A DNA stretch of 64,000 nt from Marinobacter flavimaris (GCF_002933295.1 NZ_PSSW01000002.1:186001-250000); one strand, 5' to 3'; shown: positions 35,715 to 45,124, counted from the first letter of the stretch. Notes: generated by a model not told the origin, from the letters alone. Numbers and translations are program-made.

Positions 35715-36602
35715 ATGGCAAAGATTACCTTTATCGGTCTCGGTAACATGGGCGGCCCAATGGCCGGGAACCTGGTAAAAGCCGGCCACGAGGTCACCGT
35801 ATTCGACCTGTCCAAAGACGCTGTTGCTGCCCTGGTGTCCGAAGGCGCGAAAACAGCAGGCACCGCCCACGAAGCAGCCAGTGGCGCGGAGTGTGTCATC
35901 ACCATGCTGCCTGCCGGCCAGCATGTAGAAGCGGTATACCTGGGTGACGATGGTCTGCTGGCAAAACTGCCGGCCGGCACCCTGGTGATTGATTCTTCCA
36001 CCATCGCTCCGGAAACAGCCCGGGGCGTTGCCGAAGTTGCACGAGCCAAGGATATCCCGTTCCTCGATGCGCCCGTCTCCGGCGGTGTTGGCGGTGCCAA
36101 GGCCGGCACCTTGACCTTCATTTGCGGCGGCTCGGAAGAGGCTTTCAACAAGGCCAAGCCGATTCTCGACGCCATGGGCAAGAACATCTTCCACGCCGGT
36201 GATCATGGGTCCGGCCAGGTGGCCAAGATCTGCAACAACATGCTGCTGGCCATCCTGATGTCCGGCACCAGTGAGGCACTTGCGCTCGGCGTGAAGAACG
36301 GTCTGGATCCGGCGGTTCTCTCGGAAATCATGAAGCAGAGCTCTGGCGGCAACTGGGCGTTGAACGTCTACAACCCCTGGCCTGGTGTGATGGAGGGCGT
36401 ACCCGCGTCACGTAACTACGAGGGCGGCTTCCTGGTCAATCTGATGACCAAGGATCTGGGGCTGGCGTTCGACAACGCCGTCAAGAACCAGGCTTCCATT
36501 CCCATGGGCTCTCTGGCCCGCAACCTGTTCCAGCTCCATGCTGGGCAGGGCAACGGTAGCCTGGATTTCTCCAGCATTCAGCGGCTCTATAAGCCTGAAT
36601 AA
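35715..36602 (+). CDS. mmsB: 3-hydroxyisobutyrate dehydrogenase
   Basis: A 295-residue beta-hydroxyacid dehydrogenase: IGLGNMGGPMAGNLVKAGH (NAD site), VIDSSTIAPET, DAPVSGGVGGAKAGTL and GSGQVAKICNNMLL with catalytic Lys. It oxidises 3-hydroxyisobutyrate to methylmalonate semialdehyde, feeding MmsA. The gene closes the pathway and shows the operon is complete from isobutyryl-CoA to propionyl-CoA. ATG preceded by AAGGAGA. Confidence 0.93.
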   Translation: MAKITFIGLGNMGGPMAGNLVKAGHEVTVFDLSKDAVAALVSEGAKTAGTAHEAASGAECVITMLPAGQHVEAVYLGDDGLLAKLPAGTLVIDSSTIAPETARGVAEVARAKDIPFLDAPVSGGVGGAKAGTLTFICGGSEEAFNKAKPILDAMGKNIFHAGDHGSGQVAKICNNMLLAILMSGTSEALALGVKNGLDPAVLSEIMKQSSGGNWALNVYNPWPGVMEGVPASRNYEGGFLVNLMTKDLGLAFDNAVKNQASIPMGSLARNLFQLHAGQGNGSLDFSSIQRLYKPE

Positions 36603-36605
36603 AGG

Positions 36606-36938
36606 TTGGGTAAAGACACGATCAAAACGCCGGACGGGCGCTACCTTGTGGTAAAGGGGCGCCTGTGGCGTTGTTCGAATCCCGATCTTCCGGAGCAGGT
36701 GTACCGGGAGCAGGTCAAGCACCTGATGTCTGCTCGCCGGATGGTGCGGGATGCGAAAGCATCCGGCGACGAGGGTCAGGAGCGTGAGGCCCGCCAACAG
36801 GTGGATCACGCCAAGCGTGCCCTGGGTGAGCGCGGGCCGGTCTGGTGGTCTGATGACGAACCGGACTATACCCAGTGCAAGATCGAGAACACGCCGTACG
36901 CCGAATGGTATCGTTCGCGCCAGGAGGCGAGTGAGTAA
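36606..36938 (+). CDS. Small conserved hypothetical protein
   Basis: A 110-residue hydrophilic protein with a strand-rich N-terminus (TIKTPDGRYLVVKGRLWRCSNPDL) and a basic helix (EQVKHLMSARRMVRDAK), ending with PVWWSDDEPDYTQCKIENTPYAEWYRSRQ. No named domain is recognised. It begins at a TTG four bases after mmsB with little Shine-Dalgarno, so the start is uncertain. It may be a passenger of the valine operon. Confidence 0.6.
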   Translation: MGKDTIKTPDGRYLVVKGRLWRCSNPDLPEQVYREQVKHLMSARRMVRDAKASGDEGQEREARQQVDHAKRALGERGPVWWSDDEPDYTQCKIENTPYAEWYRSRQEASE

Positions 36939-37070
36939 CGTTCGGTCTTTTCGTTGAATAACCGCGACTACGCTGTTAATGTTTCACCCGCTACGATGGA
37001 AGAACTGCCAGGGATAGTGCAGTTTTTGTAGCAGAATCATCCGGATTGATGACTTCAAAGGATTGAAGAC

Positions 37071-39191
37071 ATGCCCCAGGCAAATGGATTGCAGTTCACC
37101 GTCCGCGTTGGCGGTCTCCCCTCTGATATTTTTTCACTCGTCGGTTTTACCCTGACCGAATGCCTGTCCGAGGTGTTTCACGGTCGGCTTGAGCTGGCCA
37201 GTATCGACTCATCGATTCAGGCAGCGGAGATCCTGGAGCAACCGGTGGATCTCGTTATCTGGCAGGACAGCGTGCCGCTAAGGCGTTTCACGGGTGTGGT
37301 CAACGAATTTGTTCGGGGCGATGCCGGTCACCGGCGAACCCGCTATGAACTGAATATCCAGTCGCCGCTCTGGCGTCTGGGGCTGATGCACAACAGCCGG
37401 ATTTTCCAGACCCAAAGCAGCGATACCATCGCGCGAACCTTGCTGGAAGAGCGCGGCATTATCGACTCGGTTTTCGATCTGAAACGCACTCCCGAGCAGC
37501 GGGAGTATTGTGTTCAGCATCGAGAAAGCGACCTAGCCTTCCTCGAACGTCTCGCGGCTGAAGAGGGCTGGCATTACAGGTATGAACACGGGAGCGTGGA
37601 CGCAGACACACAGCCGGCGCTTGTAATCGCCGACCATCATGGCGATGCGCCGAAGCTGGAGCCGGCAGAATATAACGCCAGAGCCGGCGGCAGCAGCAGG
37701 CGCCCGGTCGTGTACCGATTTCGATATGAAGAGCGGGTGCGGGTGGCCTCTGTGGCCATGAAGGATTATACCTTTAAGAATCCCGCCTATGCTTTGATGC
37801 ATCAGCATGCTTCCGGCGACCTGAAGCACCGGGAAGATTACCAGCACTACGATTACCCCGGCCGCTTCAAGGCCGATGCCAGTGGCCAGCCGTTTACCGA
37901 AGCCAGACTGCAATCCCTCCGCAATGATGCCAGTACCGCATCCGGTGAGAGCAATCGCCCGGACTTCAGCGCCGGCGCCAAAGTTGAGCTGAAGGAGCAC
38001 GACAGCGACGCCCTGAATCGGGAATGGCTGCTGACCGCAGTCACTCACACCGGCACCCAGCCCCAGGCCCTGGAAGAGGAGGGCGGCAGCGAACCCACCA
38101 CCTATCACAACCGGTTCAATGCCATACCTGCAGACCTGACCTGGCGTCCCCGAACGCCCCATCGTCCTCTGATGGACGGCCCGCAAATTGCGATTGTCAC
38201 AGGCCCGGAAGGCGAAGAGATTCACTGCGATGAACATGGCCGGGTCAAAGTCCGTTTCCCTTGGGATCGCTACTCGAAAAACGACGAACACAGCAGCGCC
38301 TGGCTCCGAGTCAGTCAGGGCTGGGCCGGCGGCCAGTATGGCTTCATGGCCTTGCCACGAATCGGCCACGAAGTAATTGTCTCCTTCCTGGACGGCGACC
38401 CGGACCAGCCCATCATCACCGGGCGAACCCATCACATCACCAACACGCCACCCTATGGGCTGCCGGAGCACAAAACCCGCACCACCCTGAAAACCAAGAC
38501 CCACAAGGGCGAGGGCAGCAACGAACTGCGGTTTGAGGATGAGGCGGACCAGGAACAGATCTACGTCCACGCCCAGAAAGACCTGGACCTGCTCACCGAG
38601 AACAACCGCACGGAGGTGATTCGGAACGACAGTCACCGCACGGTCGAAAACAACGAATTCAGTCACGTCAAAGGCAATGAGCACCGAACTGTCGATGGCG
38701 AACAGCGTGAGTCGGTCGGAAGTGATTACAGCCTCTCCATCGGTGGCAGTCTTCACAGCAAACAGGGCAAAAACCAGCTCGTTGAAGCTGGCACCGAGAT
38801 CCACCACAAAGCGGGTATGAAAGTCGTAATCGAGGCGGGCGCCGAACTCACGCTCAAGGCGGGTGGCAGCTTTCTGAAGCTGGATCCCAGTGGCGTTACG
38901 GTCTCCGGGCCTTCGGTGCGCATGAACTCTGGCGGTGGTCCGGGGAGTGGGAGTGGGGTGGCGGCCCAAGACCCGGCGCTTCCGGCCAGCTTGAGTGAAA
39001 TTGCCGATACGAATAAACCGGCACAGCTTGCTGAAACCGACACCCGGGCTTTAGCAGGTCCGACTCCAAGTTCGGTGCAGGCCCTGAAAGCGGCGGCCAG
39101 GAATGATGTTGCACTGGTCAAGCAATGCGGGCGCAAGTCGGATGGCACCTGCGCCCTCTCATCCTGTTCATGCGAGGATGTGACTGCATGA
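37071..39191 (+). CDS. Type VI secretion spike protein VgrG
   Basis: A 706-residue VgrG (TssI). N-terminal part VRVGGLPSDIFSLVGFTLTECLSEVFHGRLELAS is gp27-like. RESDLAFLERLAAEEGWHYRYEH closes the gp27 domain. VSQGWAGGQYGFMALPRIGHEVIVSFLDGDPDQPIITGR is the gp5 OB-fold motif. From about residue 480 comes a beta-helix needle with repeats of ENNRTEVIRNDSHRTVE kind. The last 35 residues have CGRKSDGTCALSSCSC, four cysteines in a short tail. It starts the VgrG-adaptor-cargo unit; no tss structural genes are in the window. Confidence 0.92.
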   Translation: MPQANGLQFTVRVGGLPSDIFSLVGFTLTECLSEVFHGRLELASIDSSIQAAEILEQPVDLVIWQDSVPLRRFTGVVNEFVRGDAGHRRTRYELNIQSPLWRLGLMHNSRIFQTQSSDTIARTLLEERGIIDSVFDLKRTPEQREYCVQHRESDLAFLERLAAEEGWHYRYEHGSVDADTQPALVIADHHGDAPKLEPAEYNARAGGSSRRPVVYRFRYEERVRVASVAMKDYTFKNPAYALMHQHASGDLKHREDYQHYDYPGRFKADASGQPFTEARLQSLRNDASTASGESNRPDFSAGAKVELKEHDSDALNREWLLTAVTHTGTQPQALEEEGGSEPTTYHNRFNAIPADLTWRPRTPHRPLMDGPQIAIVTGPEGEEIHCDEHGRVKVRFPWDRYSKNDEHSSAWLRVSQGWAGGQYGFMALPRIGHEVIVSFLDGDPDQPIITGRTHHITNTPPYGLPEHKTRTTLKTKTHKGEGSNELRFEDEADQEQIYVHAQKDLDLLTENNRTEVIRNDSHRTVENNEFSHVKGNEHRTVDGEQRESVGSDYSLSIGGSLHSKQGKNQLVEAGTEIHHKAGMKVVIEAGAELTLKAGGSFLKLDPSGVTVSGPSVRMNSGGGPGSGSGVAAQDPALPASLSEIADTNKPAQLAETDTRALAGPTPSSVQALKAAARNDVALVKQCGRKSDGTCALSSCSCEDVTA

Positions 39192-39982
39192 TAGGGCTGG
39201 ATGAAACAACGAGGGCGAAGGCCTACATTCTTTTTGACGGTGCATTGTTTGATGCACCGCGCTTCACCTACGAGCATGATGATCAGCCCCAACTGGAATA
39301 TCTGTTCTTGGGCACACCACATGAAGCGGCTATGGAAGTAACCCCTTGCCTGGTCAAACCCTCCGAGGGTACACGGCTTTGGCGTGCCCAGCCGGAGTGG
39401 CAGGATAAAGCCGTTATCCTTCTATCGGATCAAAGCCTCCCCCTTGTGGCGGGCCATTTGCGCAGTTTGCTCAGTGTGCAGATGCCGAATGGGGGATTCT
39501 CCTACCTGCGCTATTACGCACCCAAGCAGCTCACGCGGCTGATGTCTGCACTGAATGAGCAGGAACGCGCTCGCTTTAGTGGGCCAGTCAGAGAGTGGCT
39601 GGCCTTCCAGCCGAACGGAGAGCTATCCCGGTTCGATTCAGATGGCTCGCAACACTTCAGGAAAGCGGCTGAGGAAGGCTGGTTTCTCCTCACTGAAAAT
39701 CATGTGGCAGTGCTGTCACAGAGCGCCAGGCATGAATTCGTCGAGAAGTTGGGCCGTTTTCTCGACATCACGGATCGAGCAAGGTTGGAGCAACTCATCA
39801 ATGAGGCAACCGCGCTGGGTTTTCGAACCGAAAAGGAGGTTAGCCGTTACTCAGAGCTGGCCGTGGTTCACGGGGAGCGGATCAAGCTTGCCGAAATCCG
39901 CACCATTCTGTCTGACTCTGAGGTCTCGACTGGCGCACGCCTGAAAGCAGTGGATAACCATTTGGCATACGGAGTTGCCTGA
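39188..39982 (+). CDS. DUF4123 T6SS adaptor/chaperone
   Basis: A 264-residue protein from the ATG at 39188, which overlaps the vgrG stop (ATGA); the frame upstream is not part of it. It has the DUF4123 pattern: AYILFDGALFD, PQLEYLFLGT, LVAGHLRSLLSVQMPNGGFSYLRYYAPKQL. DUF4123 proteins load toxic effectors onto a specific VgrG. Its position between vgrG and the LysM protein makes that protein the likely cargo. Confidence 0.87.
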   Translation: MIGLDETTRAKAYILFDGALFDAPRFTYEHDDQPQLEYLFLGTPHEAAMEVTPCLVKPSEGTRLWRAQPEWQDKAVILLSDQSLPLVAGHLRSLLSVQMPNGGFSYLRYYAPKQLTRLMSALNEQERARFSGPVREWLAFQPNGELSRFDSDGSQHFRKAAEEGWFLLTENHVAVLSQSARHEFVEKLGRFLDITDRARLEQLINEATALGFRTEKEVSRYSELAVVHGERIKLAEIRTILSDSEVSTGARLKAVDNHLAYGVA

Positions 39983-42900
39983 TGAATTCTGAATACACCG
40001 TTCGCTCCGGCGACACCCTCAGTGCGATTGCACAAAGGCATCAAACAACCCTGAGCAGCCTGATGCGGCTGAATCCTGCAATTGAGAACCCGGATCGTAT
40101 CTTCCCCGGACAGCTGCTCAAGCTGCCAGCGGCCAACGAGGCTGATTTCTCCAACTGCGAAGTGGGATCTGTTGCTCAGGAGCCTCCCTGTTCCGAAGAA
40201 ATCGTGGAAGTTGTTCATGTAACCGGGTCTGACGAACTGATTCTTCTGACTGAGGCAGAATTGGCGGATTGGGTCGAAGAAGAGGAGTTTGTTTGTGGTC
40301 CCATCACTGAATTTTACGGGAAGCTTGACGGGCTTGATGAGGGTGAGACCGACTCTGAACTGGGCGTGACTGAAGGCGAAGGGCGGTTGCTGTCGGAAGT
40401 ACAGGAGGAGAAGGAAAGGCTGATAGACGAACTTGAGGCGCGCTCAGTCCTGACCAACGACATGCAATCCATTCCACCGATTACTGAAATAAAGCGGTTG
40501 GCCGGCAATAAGCACGTCACATTTGTTCGCTCTGACAAGATCGCGAACCACCCTCGCCGGTATTCGATGGCATCGCGAGACAGGGAGCGCAGTAAGGGTT
40601 GGCTAACCGAGAACGGCGTTGATCCGGCTAAGCTACGAGATGCTATCCGAAGCGAACTTAACATCAAATTCAACGCAACCCTCTGGGAGCCGGATAAAAA
40701 TGGCGCGCTGATGACGACGTTGAACAAGTTTTACGATGAGGCATCCTGGTCCATCTGGGGAGACGCGGAAGCCAGGCGGGAAGCGGTCGATGAAACCGGG
40801 TTTGATGCCTCCGCAGAAGCACAGTTCATGCGCTTTGCTGCCGGTGCGGCAGCTTCGGGTGAATTTGATCCGCGCAAGGGGAAAGTGCATTTCCAGGCGA
40901 AAGCGGAAGCGCAGTATGCGCTGGCGCAGGGCAAGGTTGGTGTTGAGCTGGCGTTTCCGGTGAATAACCGGTCCGAAATCCGGATTCCTTATCGGGTTGG
41001 AGGCTGGGATGGCGAGCGCAAGATCGCGTCGCTCGGCCATTTCCAGGCAGCGATCAACGCCTCGCTGACCGGATTTGCCGGCGCCTCGGCTCTTATTGCT
41101 GGAAATGTTCACGTGTCCACCAAGGACGGCCTCCCCACTCTGAAGGGCATTGCTTCGAGGAATAACGGGCAGAGGGCGGGGGCTGAGGCTGGGGTATTCG
41201 CAGGCATTCGTGGCGGATGTGAGGTGGCAGGTGAGCTGCGTTGGAAAGACGTACTGACCGAGAAGCGAGAGTGGGAAAGGCTTTGTAGGGTAGGTAAGAA
41301 GGTCGAGGCAGCGTTGGGGGCTGGGGCAGAGGCCGAACTCAGGCTGTTATTCAGCCCGGAGACTGGCAAATTTTATGTAAACGCACACGCTGGGCTTGTG
41401 CTAGGCGTGGGGCCATCTGGAAGCTTTCTCTTGGAGATCGAGACTCAGAAAGTCATTCGGATGCTCCATTTCGTCTACAACGCACTATTGGATGTGGATT
41501 TCAGGTATTTAGAGCTCTTTGATCAAAGTACCGACGCTTTCGAGTGGTATAAACGAATGGGGCTATATGCTTTGGCGAGAGGGTTGTCGGCATTTGAAGT
41601 GGCTAACGAGTTTGCTGGTTCTATCGCAAATGAGCTGGCTACATACGCCCAGGAGGTTTTTGTTAATCGTTACCGAGAAAAACAAAGCACTGACATCGCG
41701 CAAAACATACTCACTGATCTGCAATTGAAGGAGAATTCCGTTTTCCTGCATGCCCCACCTGAGGTCAAAGGTACGGTTCTGGATAATATTCTTTATGACT
41801 GGTGGGTGACACCCGATTTGTGGGATGACGATGACATCAAAATTACGGCTGTTAAGCAGATAATGGAAACTTTCCAGGGGTGGCGCGATTTCGAGGAAAC
41901 CGTTGTGCGAATGAATCCTGAAGGTTTTGCAATGCAAGAGGAGTTTGACTCGAACGTTGAACGACTTTTTGCGTTCATTGGAAAAAACAAAGCGGATCAG
42001 CGCATGTTCATGCTCGGGCTTCAGGGTCAAACAGCAATAGCGGGAAGGCCTGTGAGAATGGATCCTTTCGACGTCTGCCGTATTTGTAGGATTGGCTACG
42101 GAAAACCACATATGGTTCTGAACAATGGTTTGCAGTTGGGGTTGTTGGTGTTGCTTGCAACCTCATTATCTGCTTGTGAGAGGTTTGGTAACGGCTCGGC
42201 CGATGCGGTTTCTCGAATCAAGCAAAAAGCGATTGAAAATCTGGTCTTTGTTGACGGAGGTACTTTTAAGCTGGGTGATGTGGGACACCCGAATGGTTCG
42301 CCTTATGTAGTTTTAACCGATCATGCTCGGCCTGCTGTCGAGGTTAGTGTCGATAGCTACTCAATCTCCAAATACGAGACAACTTGGGGAGAAATGCATG
42401 TCTACTACGAAAAACTTGGACGCTTTTCCTTGTATGAGGGCTCTGTCTATGACGAGAAATTTATCGCCGAACCAAGTGAAGATCCCTTTTCTCCTTATTT
42501 TTATCTTAAACCTGCCAGAACGCCAAACTACCATGAAGCGGAAGGTTACTGCGCCTGGTTAGGCGATCAAACCGGCTTGCCTTTTGCTCTCCCTACGGAG
42601 GCGCAATGGGAATTCGCTGCCCGAAGCAGGGGCAGTAATGTTCCCTTCGCCACAAATACTGGCGTTGCAGATAACGATACATATTTGCAGAGGCCCAGGC
42701 AGTATATTGATCCAAGTATCCCGCCTTCCGGCAATATGCTTAGCCATTCTTCTCTAGTCATGGAGAGGAGACCTGTTGGTAGTTATCCGCCCAATCCGAT
42801 AGGACTTCATGACATGTCGGGGAATGTTGCGGAATGGACTCAGGACTGGTTTCAGAAGGACTATTATCAGCATGCGCCGCGCAACAATCCCAGAGGTCCG

Positions 42901-43071
42901 CTGAAACCCATTGACCCAGATAGTCCGGAGAAAACTGTAAGAGATTGGGCTGGCCACGGAGACCACGTAGGTGGCAATGCTACTGTGTTTGCGCGATCCG
43001 GTGTGCCTGTTTCCGCTGGCGGCAACGGCTTCCGCTGTGTCGTTAATCATCCGAAGCCAATCAATCGATAA
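39982..43071 (+). CDS. LysM T6SS effector candidate fused in frame to SUMF1 lipoprotein
   Basis: A 1029-residue ORF starting at an ATG that overlaps the adaptor stop. Residues 3-50 are a LysM domain (YTVRSGDTLSAIAQRH, PDRIFPGQLLKLP). The long middle (residues about 150-700) has no named domain, with an Ala-rich stretch AEAQFMRFAAGAAASGEF and repeats near AGASALIAGNVHV. From residue 711 (ATG at 42112) the sequence is MVLNNGLQLGLLVLLATSLSAC, an apparent signal peptide and lipobox, followed by a complete SUMF1/FGE-like domain (VFVDGGTFKLG, LPTEAQWEFAARS, GLHDMSGNVAEW, NGFRCVVNH). No stop lies between them. So this is either a fusion or two genes, the second starting at 42112. GC falls in the middle, suggesting transfer. 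Confidence 0.72.
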   Translation: MNSEYTVRSGDTLSAIAQRHQTTLSSLMRLNPAIENPDRIFPGQLLKLPAANEADFSNCEVGSVAQEPPCSEEIVEVVHVTGSDELILLTEAELADWVEEEEFVCGPITEFYGKLDGLDEGETDSELGVTEGEGRLLSEVQEEKERLIDELEARSVLTNDMQSIPPITEIKRLAGNKHVTFVRSDKIANHPRRYSMASRDRERSKGWLTENGVDPAKLRDAIRSELNIKFNATLWEPDKNGALMTTLNKFYDEASWSIWGDAEARREAVDETGFDASAEAQFMRFAAGAAASGEFDPRKGKVHFQAKAEAQYALAQGKVGVELAFPVNNRSEIRIPYRVGGWDGERKIASLGHFQAAINASLTGFAGASALIAGNVHVSTKDGLPTLKGIASRNNGQRAGAEAGVFAGIRGGCEVAGELRWKDVLTEKREWERLCRVGKKVEAALGAGAEAELRLLFSPETGKFYVNAHAGLVLGVGPSGSFLLEIETQKVIRMLHFVYNALLDVDFRYLELFDQSTDAFEWYKRMGLYALARGLSAFEVANEFAGSIANELATYAQEVFVNRYREKQSTDIAQNILTDLQLKENSVFLHAPPEVKGTVLDNILYDWWVTPDLWDDDDIKITAVKQIMETFQGWRDFEETVVRMNPEGFAMQEEFDSNVERLFAFIGKNKADQRMFMLGLQGQTAIAGRPVRMDPFDVCRICRIGYGKPHMVLNNGLQLGLLVLLATSLSACERFGNGSADAVSRIKQKAIENLVFVDGGTFKLGDVGHPNGSPYVVLTDHARPAVEVSVDSYSISKYETTWGEMHVYYEKLGRFSLYEGSVYDEKFIAEPSEDPFSPYFYLKPARTPNYHEAEGYCAWLGDQTGLPFALPTEAQWEFAARSRGSNVPFATNTGVADNDTYLQRPRQYIDPSIPPSGNMLSHSSLVMERRPVGSYPPNPIGLHDMSGNVAEWTQDWFQKDYYQHAPRNNPRGPLKPIDPDSPEKTVRDWAGHGDHVGGNATVFARSGVPVSAGGNGFRCVVNHPKPINR

Positions 43072-43103
43072 GCTTAGTCATATGAACAGGGAAGTTAGGC
43101 TAG

Positions 43104-43979
43104 ATGCAGTATATTGCAGCTTTTTTACTCATACCTTCGACTCTCATTCTTATTAGCTACATTGGAGTTTCGGTTTTTGAAGGTGCCGAGGCATCCTTTC
43201 TAGAAATTGAGAATGGAATCCTGAACGTTGGGTTCATGATCGCATTTGCCGTTAGCACCCTGGCCGGTTGGTTGGCGGTTCTCTTCAGTGTTCCTTTCCG
43301 GGATAACAATCGAATTACTCTTGTGGGAAAAGGGGTGTCTCTGGGCTTTTTGACCTGGCCTTGTGTTTTTGTTTGGTTATTTTTTACCGAGCGGATTGCT
43401 CTGGCGGCGTGTTTGCTTTCGGGCTGGGTCGGTTTGCTTACTCTGGCAATGCCAGCGTTGAGCGACTCCTCGAATCAGCGATTACCTGCTTTCGGTCTGG
43501 TCGCTCTCATGGCGTCTTTTCCGATTGTGGTTAGTCCGCTTTTATGGGCCGATCCACAACCCGATGGGCTGAAAGAGGCTAATTGGGGAGTCTATCACCC
43601 GGACTATGAGGTGGAAGAGGGTGAGGAGTTCGTAGCACACTACCAAGAGCATGGGCGGCGCTTTAACAAACAGGCGAGGCTCATCATATCGAAAACGACC
43701 ATGTTTATGGCTAACCTACTCGGGCAACCTCTCTCCAATACCTTCAATTTTTGTGATTATAACGACAACTATGCGCTGTTCATGAGCTCCTTTGGTGATG
43801 GGTGTGCCAGCCAAAAATCGAATAACAGAGGGGCTTTGCTCGAAATTGAGTTTTACGAACCTGGCAAGTTGCGTTGTATGAATTGCCGAAAATTCGGTAA
43901 GCCGAAGCACTGGGTTATGGTTCAGAGCTTGCGGCAATGGTATTCCTCGATGGAGCCACCAATACCCTATCCTGAATGA
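43104..43979 (+). CDS. Membrane protein of unknown function
   Basis: A 291-residue protein with about five hydrophobic segments in the first 160 residues (YIAAFLLIPSTLILISY, GFMIAFAVSTLAGWLAVLF, GFLTWPCVFVWLFF and others) and then a soluble C-terminal part with cysteine-containing LRCMNCRKFGKPKHW. No family is recognised. It is directly downstream of the effector/SUMF1 ORF by 32 bases and shares its lower GC, so it may be a second immunity or accessory protein. This is inference from position. Confidence 0.6.
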   Translation: MQYIAAFLLIPSTLILISYIGVSVFEGAEASFLEIENGILNVGFMIAFAVSTLAGWLAVLFSVPFRDNNRITLVGKGVSLGFLTWPCVFVWLFFTERIALAACLLSGWVGLLTLAMPALSDSSNQRLPAFGLVALMASFPIVVSPLLWADPQPDGLKEANWGVYHPDYEVEEGEEFVAHYQEHGRRFNKQARLIISKTTMFMANLLGQPLSNTFNFCDYNDNYALFMSSFGDGCASQKSNNRGALLEIEFYEPGKLRCMNCRKFGKPKHWVMVQSLRQWYSSMEPPIPYPE

Positions 43980-44022
43980 CGGTTGCTTTCTTGAAGGAAC
44001 CCGACCACCAATAAAGAATGGG

Positions 44023-44049
44023 GGTCTGGATTTACCAGACCATTTCATT
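44023..44049 (+). terminator. Hairpin after the membrane protein gene
   Basis: GGTCTGG (44023-44029), loop ATTTA and CCAGACC (44035-44041) form a seven-base stem, followed by ATTTCATT. It lies about 45 bases after the membrane protein stop and would fit a weak intrinsic terminator. The U run is poor, so confidence is modest. Confidence 0.45.
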
Positions 44050-44067
44050 TCCAAGGTGCGCAGGGTT

Positions 44068-44308
44068 CATCATGGAAGAGCAATTAAAAATTGTGAGTCG
44101 GCACGTGAGAGCAAGCGCCCGCTGATTTCATCGGATCTTGCCACGCCGATATACGGCTTGTTCGGCTTGGGGACCCTGTACACCCAGTACGTGGCTAATC
44201 AGATTGTTCTGCGCATCATTCTCGCGGTAATGACCAGCCCGCCATGCTCGCCTCTGGTCAAGAAGGCATACGTTAAGTGGCGGATTCCCCGGATGATCAG
44301 TTCTCTTC
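44068..44308 (+). pseudogene. AI-2E transporter N-terminal fragment
   Basis: The sequence closely repeats 47021-47262, the start of the intact AI-2E transporter gene, beginning at the GTTCATCATGGAAGA initiation region. Shared protein segments are SSDLATPIYGLFGLG, VKKAYVKWR and RMISSL. Differences such as LRIILAVMTSPPCSP in place of LPIILAVMTSLLLSP show decay. Similarity ends abruptly near 44308, where the effector-derived fragment begins. Confidence 0.85.
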
Positions 44309-44745
44309 CGGGTTGGAGGCTAGGATGGGGTGCGCAAGATTGCGTCACTCGGTCATTTTCAGGCTGTGTTTAGTGCCTCGCTTTCGGGTTTCGCCGGTGC
44401 TTCGGCTCTCATTGCCGGAAATGTTCACTTGTCCACAGCCGATGGCCCTCCCACCCTGAAGGGAATTGCCTCGAGGAAGAACGGGCAAAAAGCGGGGGTG
44501 AATTAGGCGTACTCGCACGCATTCGTGGTGGATGTGTGCTGGAAGGTGAGCTGCGCTTGCAAGACGTACTGAGCGATAAGCTCGAGTGGGATAGGCTTTG
44601 TCAAGTGGGGATGAAGGTCGAGGCAGCGTTGGGCGTTAGGGCTGAAGCTGAGCCCAAACTTTTATTCAGTCCGTAGACTAGAAAATTCTACGTAAACGCT
44701 CACGCGGGGCTTGTGCTAGGCGTGGGACCATCCCGAAGCTCTCTC
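44308..44745 (+). pseudogene. Effector middle-region fragment
   Basis: The DNA matches 40994-41428 of the LysM effector gene (for example around GGTTGGAGGCT, GGAAATGTTCAC and GAAGGTCGAGGCAGCGTTGGG), about 435 bases. It is broken: a base is missing near 44500 giving the stop in GTGAATTAG, and TAG codons lie at CCGTAGACTAG near 44675. The LysM domain and the effector's C-terminal region are absent. Confidence 0.85.
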
Positions 44746-45069
44746 TTCGTCCACTCATCGTTAGAAACAGAATGGCGACCGCTAGGCTCTTATCCTCCGA
44801 ATCCACTCGGTATACACGATATGGTAGGTAACGTCTCGGAGTGGACCCGGGATCGATACTATTCCGGATTTGGTCACCTGGGTACCGTTAATTCCGTTGC
44901 AGCTGAGCCGAACGAGTCCGAAGCGGATAAGAAAACTGTCCGCGATCTCGCCGGTTACGGCGATCACTCGGGCGGTTTGGCAACGGTCTACGCTCGAAGG
45001 GCTGTGAGTATTGACTCTCCAAACCAAGGCTTCCGCTGTGTCGTCAATCATCCAGAACCGATAAATTGA
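44746..45069 (+). pseudogene. SUMF1/FGE domain C-terminal fragment
   Basis: The frame reads WRPLGSYPPNPLGIHDMVGNVSEW, then KKTVRDLAGYGDHSGGLATVYARR and GFRCVVNHPEPIN. It matches the SUMF1 part of the big ORF (about 42755-43071) and shares its end. The N-terminal two thirds of the domain, including signal and lipobox, are missing. It joins the effector fragment at about 44745, so about 1.3 kb has been lost between them. Confidence 0.82.
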
Positions 45070-45124
45070 GCGCCCTACAAATGTGGGGAACATTTGAAAA
45101 GGCAAGTGTCATGGGTTCCGGCAG

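Noticed and set aside
37533..38969. A 478-codon open frame antisense to vgrG
   Set aside because: It has no domain or start signal and mirrors the VgrG codons; VgrG is well supported.
43980..45124. Considered an intact gene or mobile element
   Set aside because: No long open frame crosses it and every part matches neighbouring genes, so it is a mosaic of relics; no transposase or terminal repeat was found.
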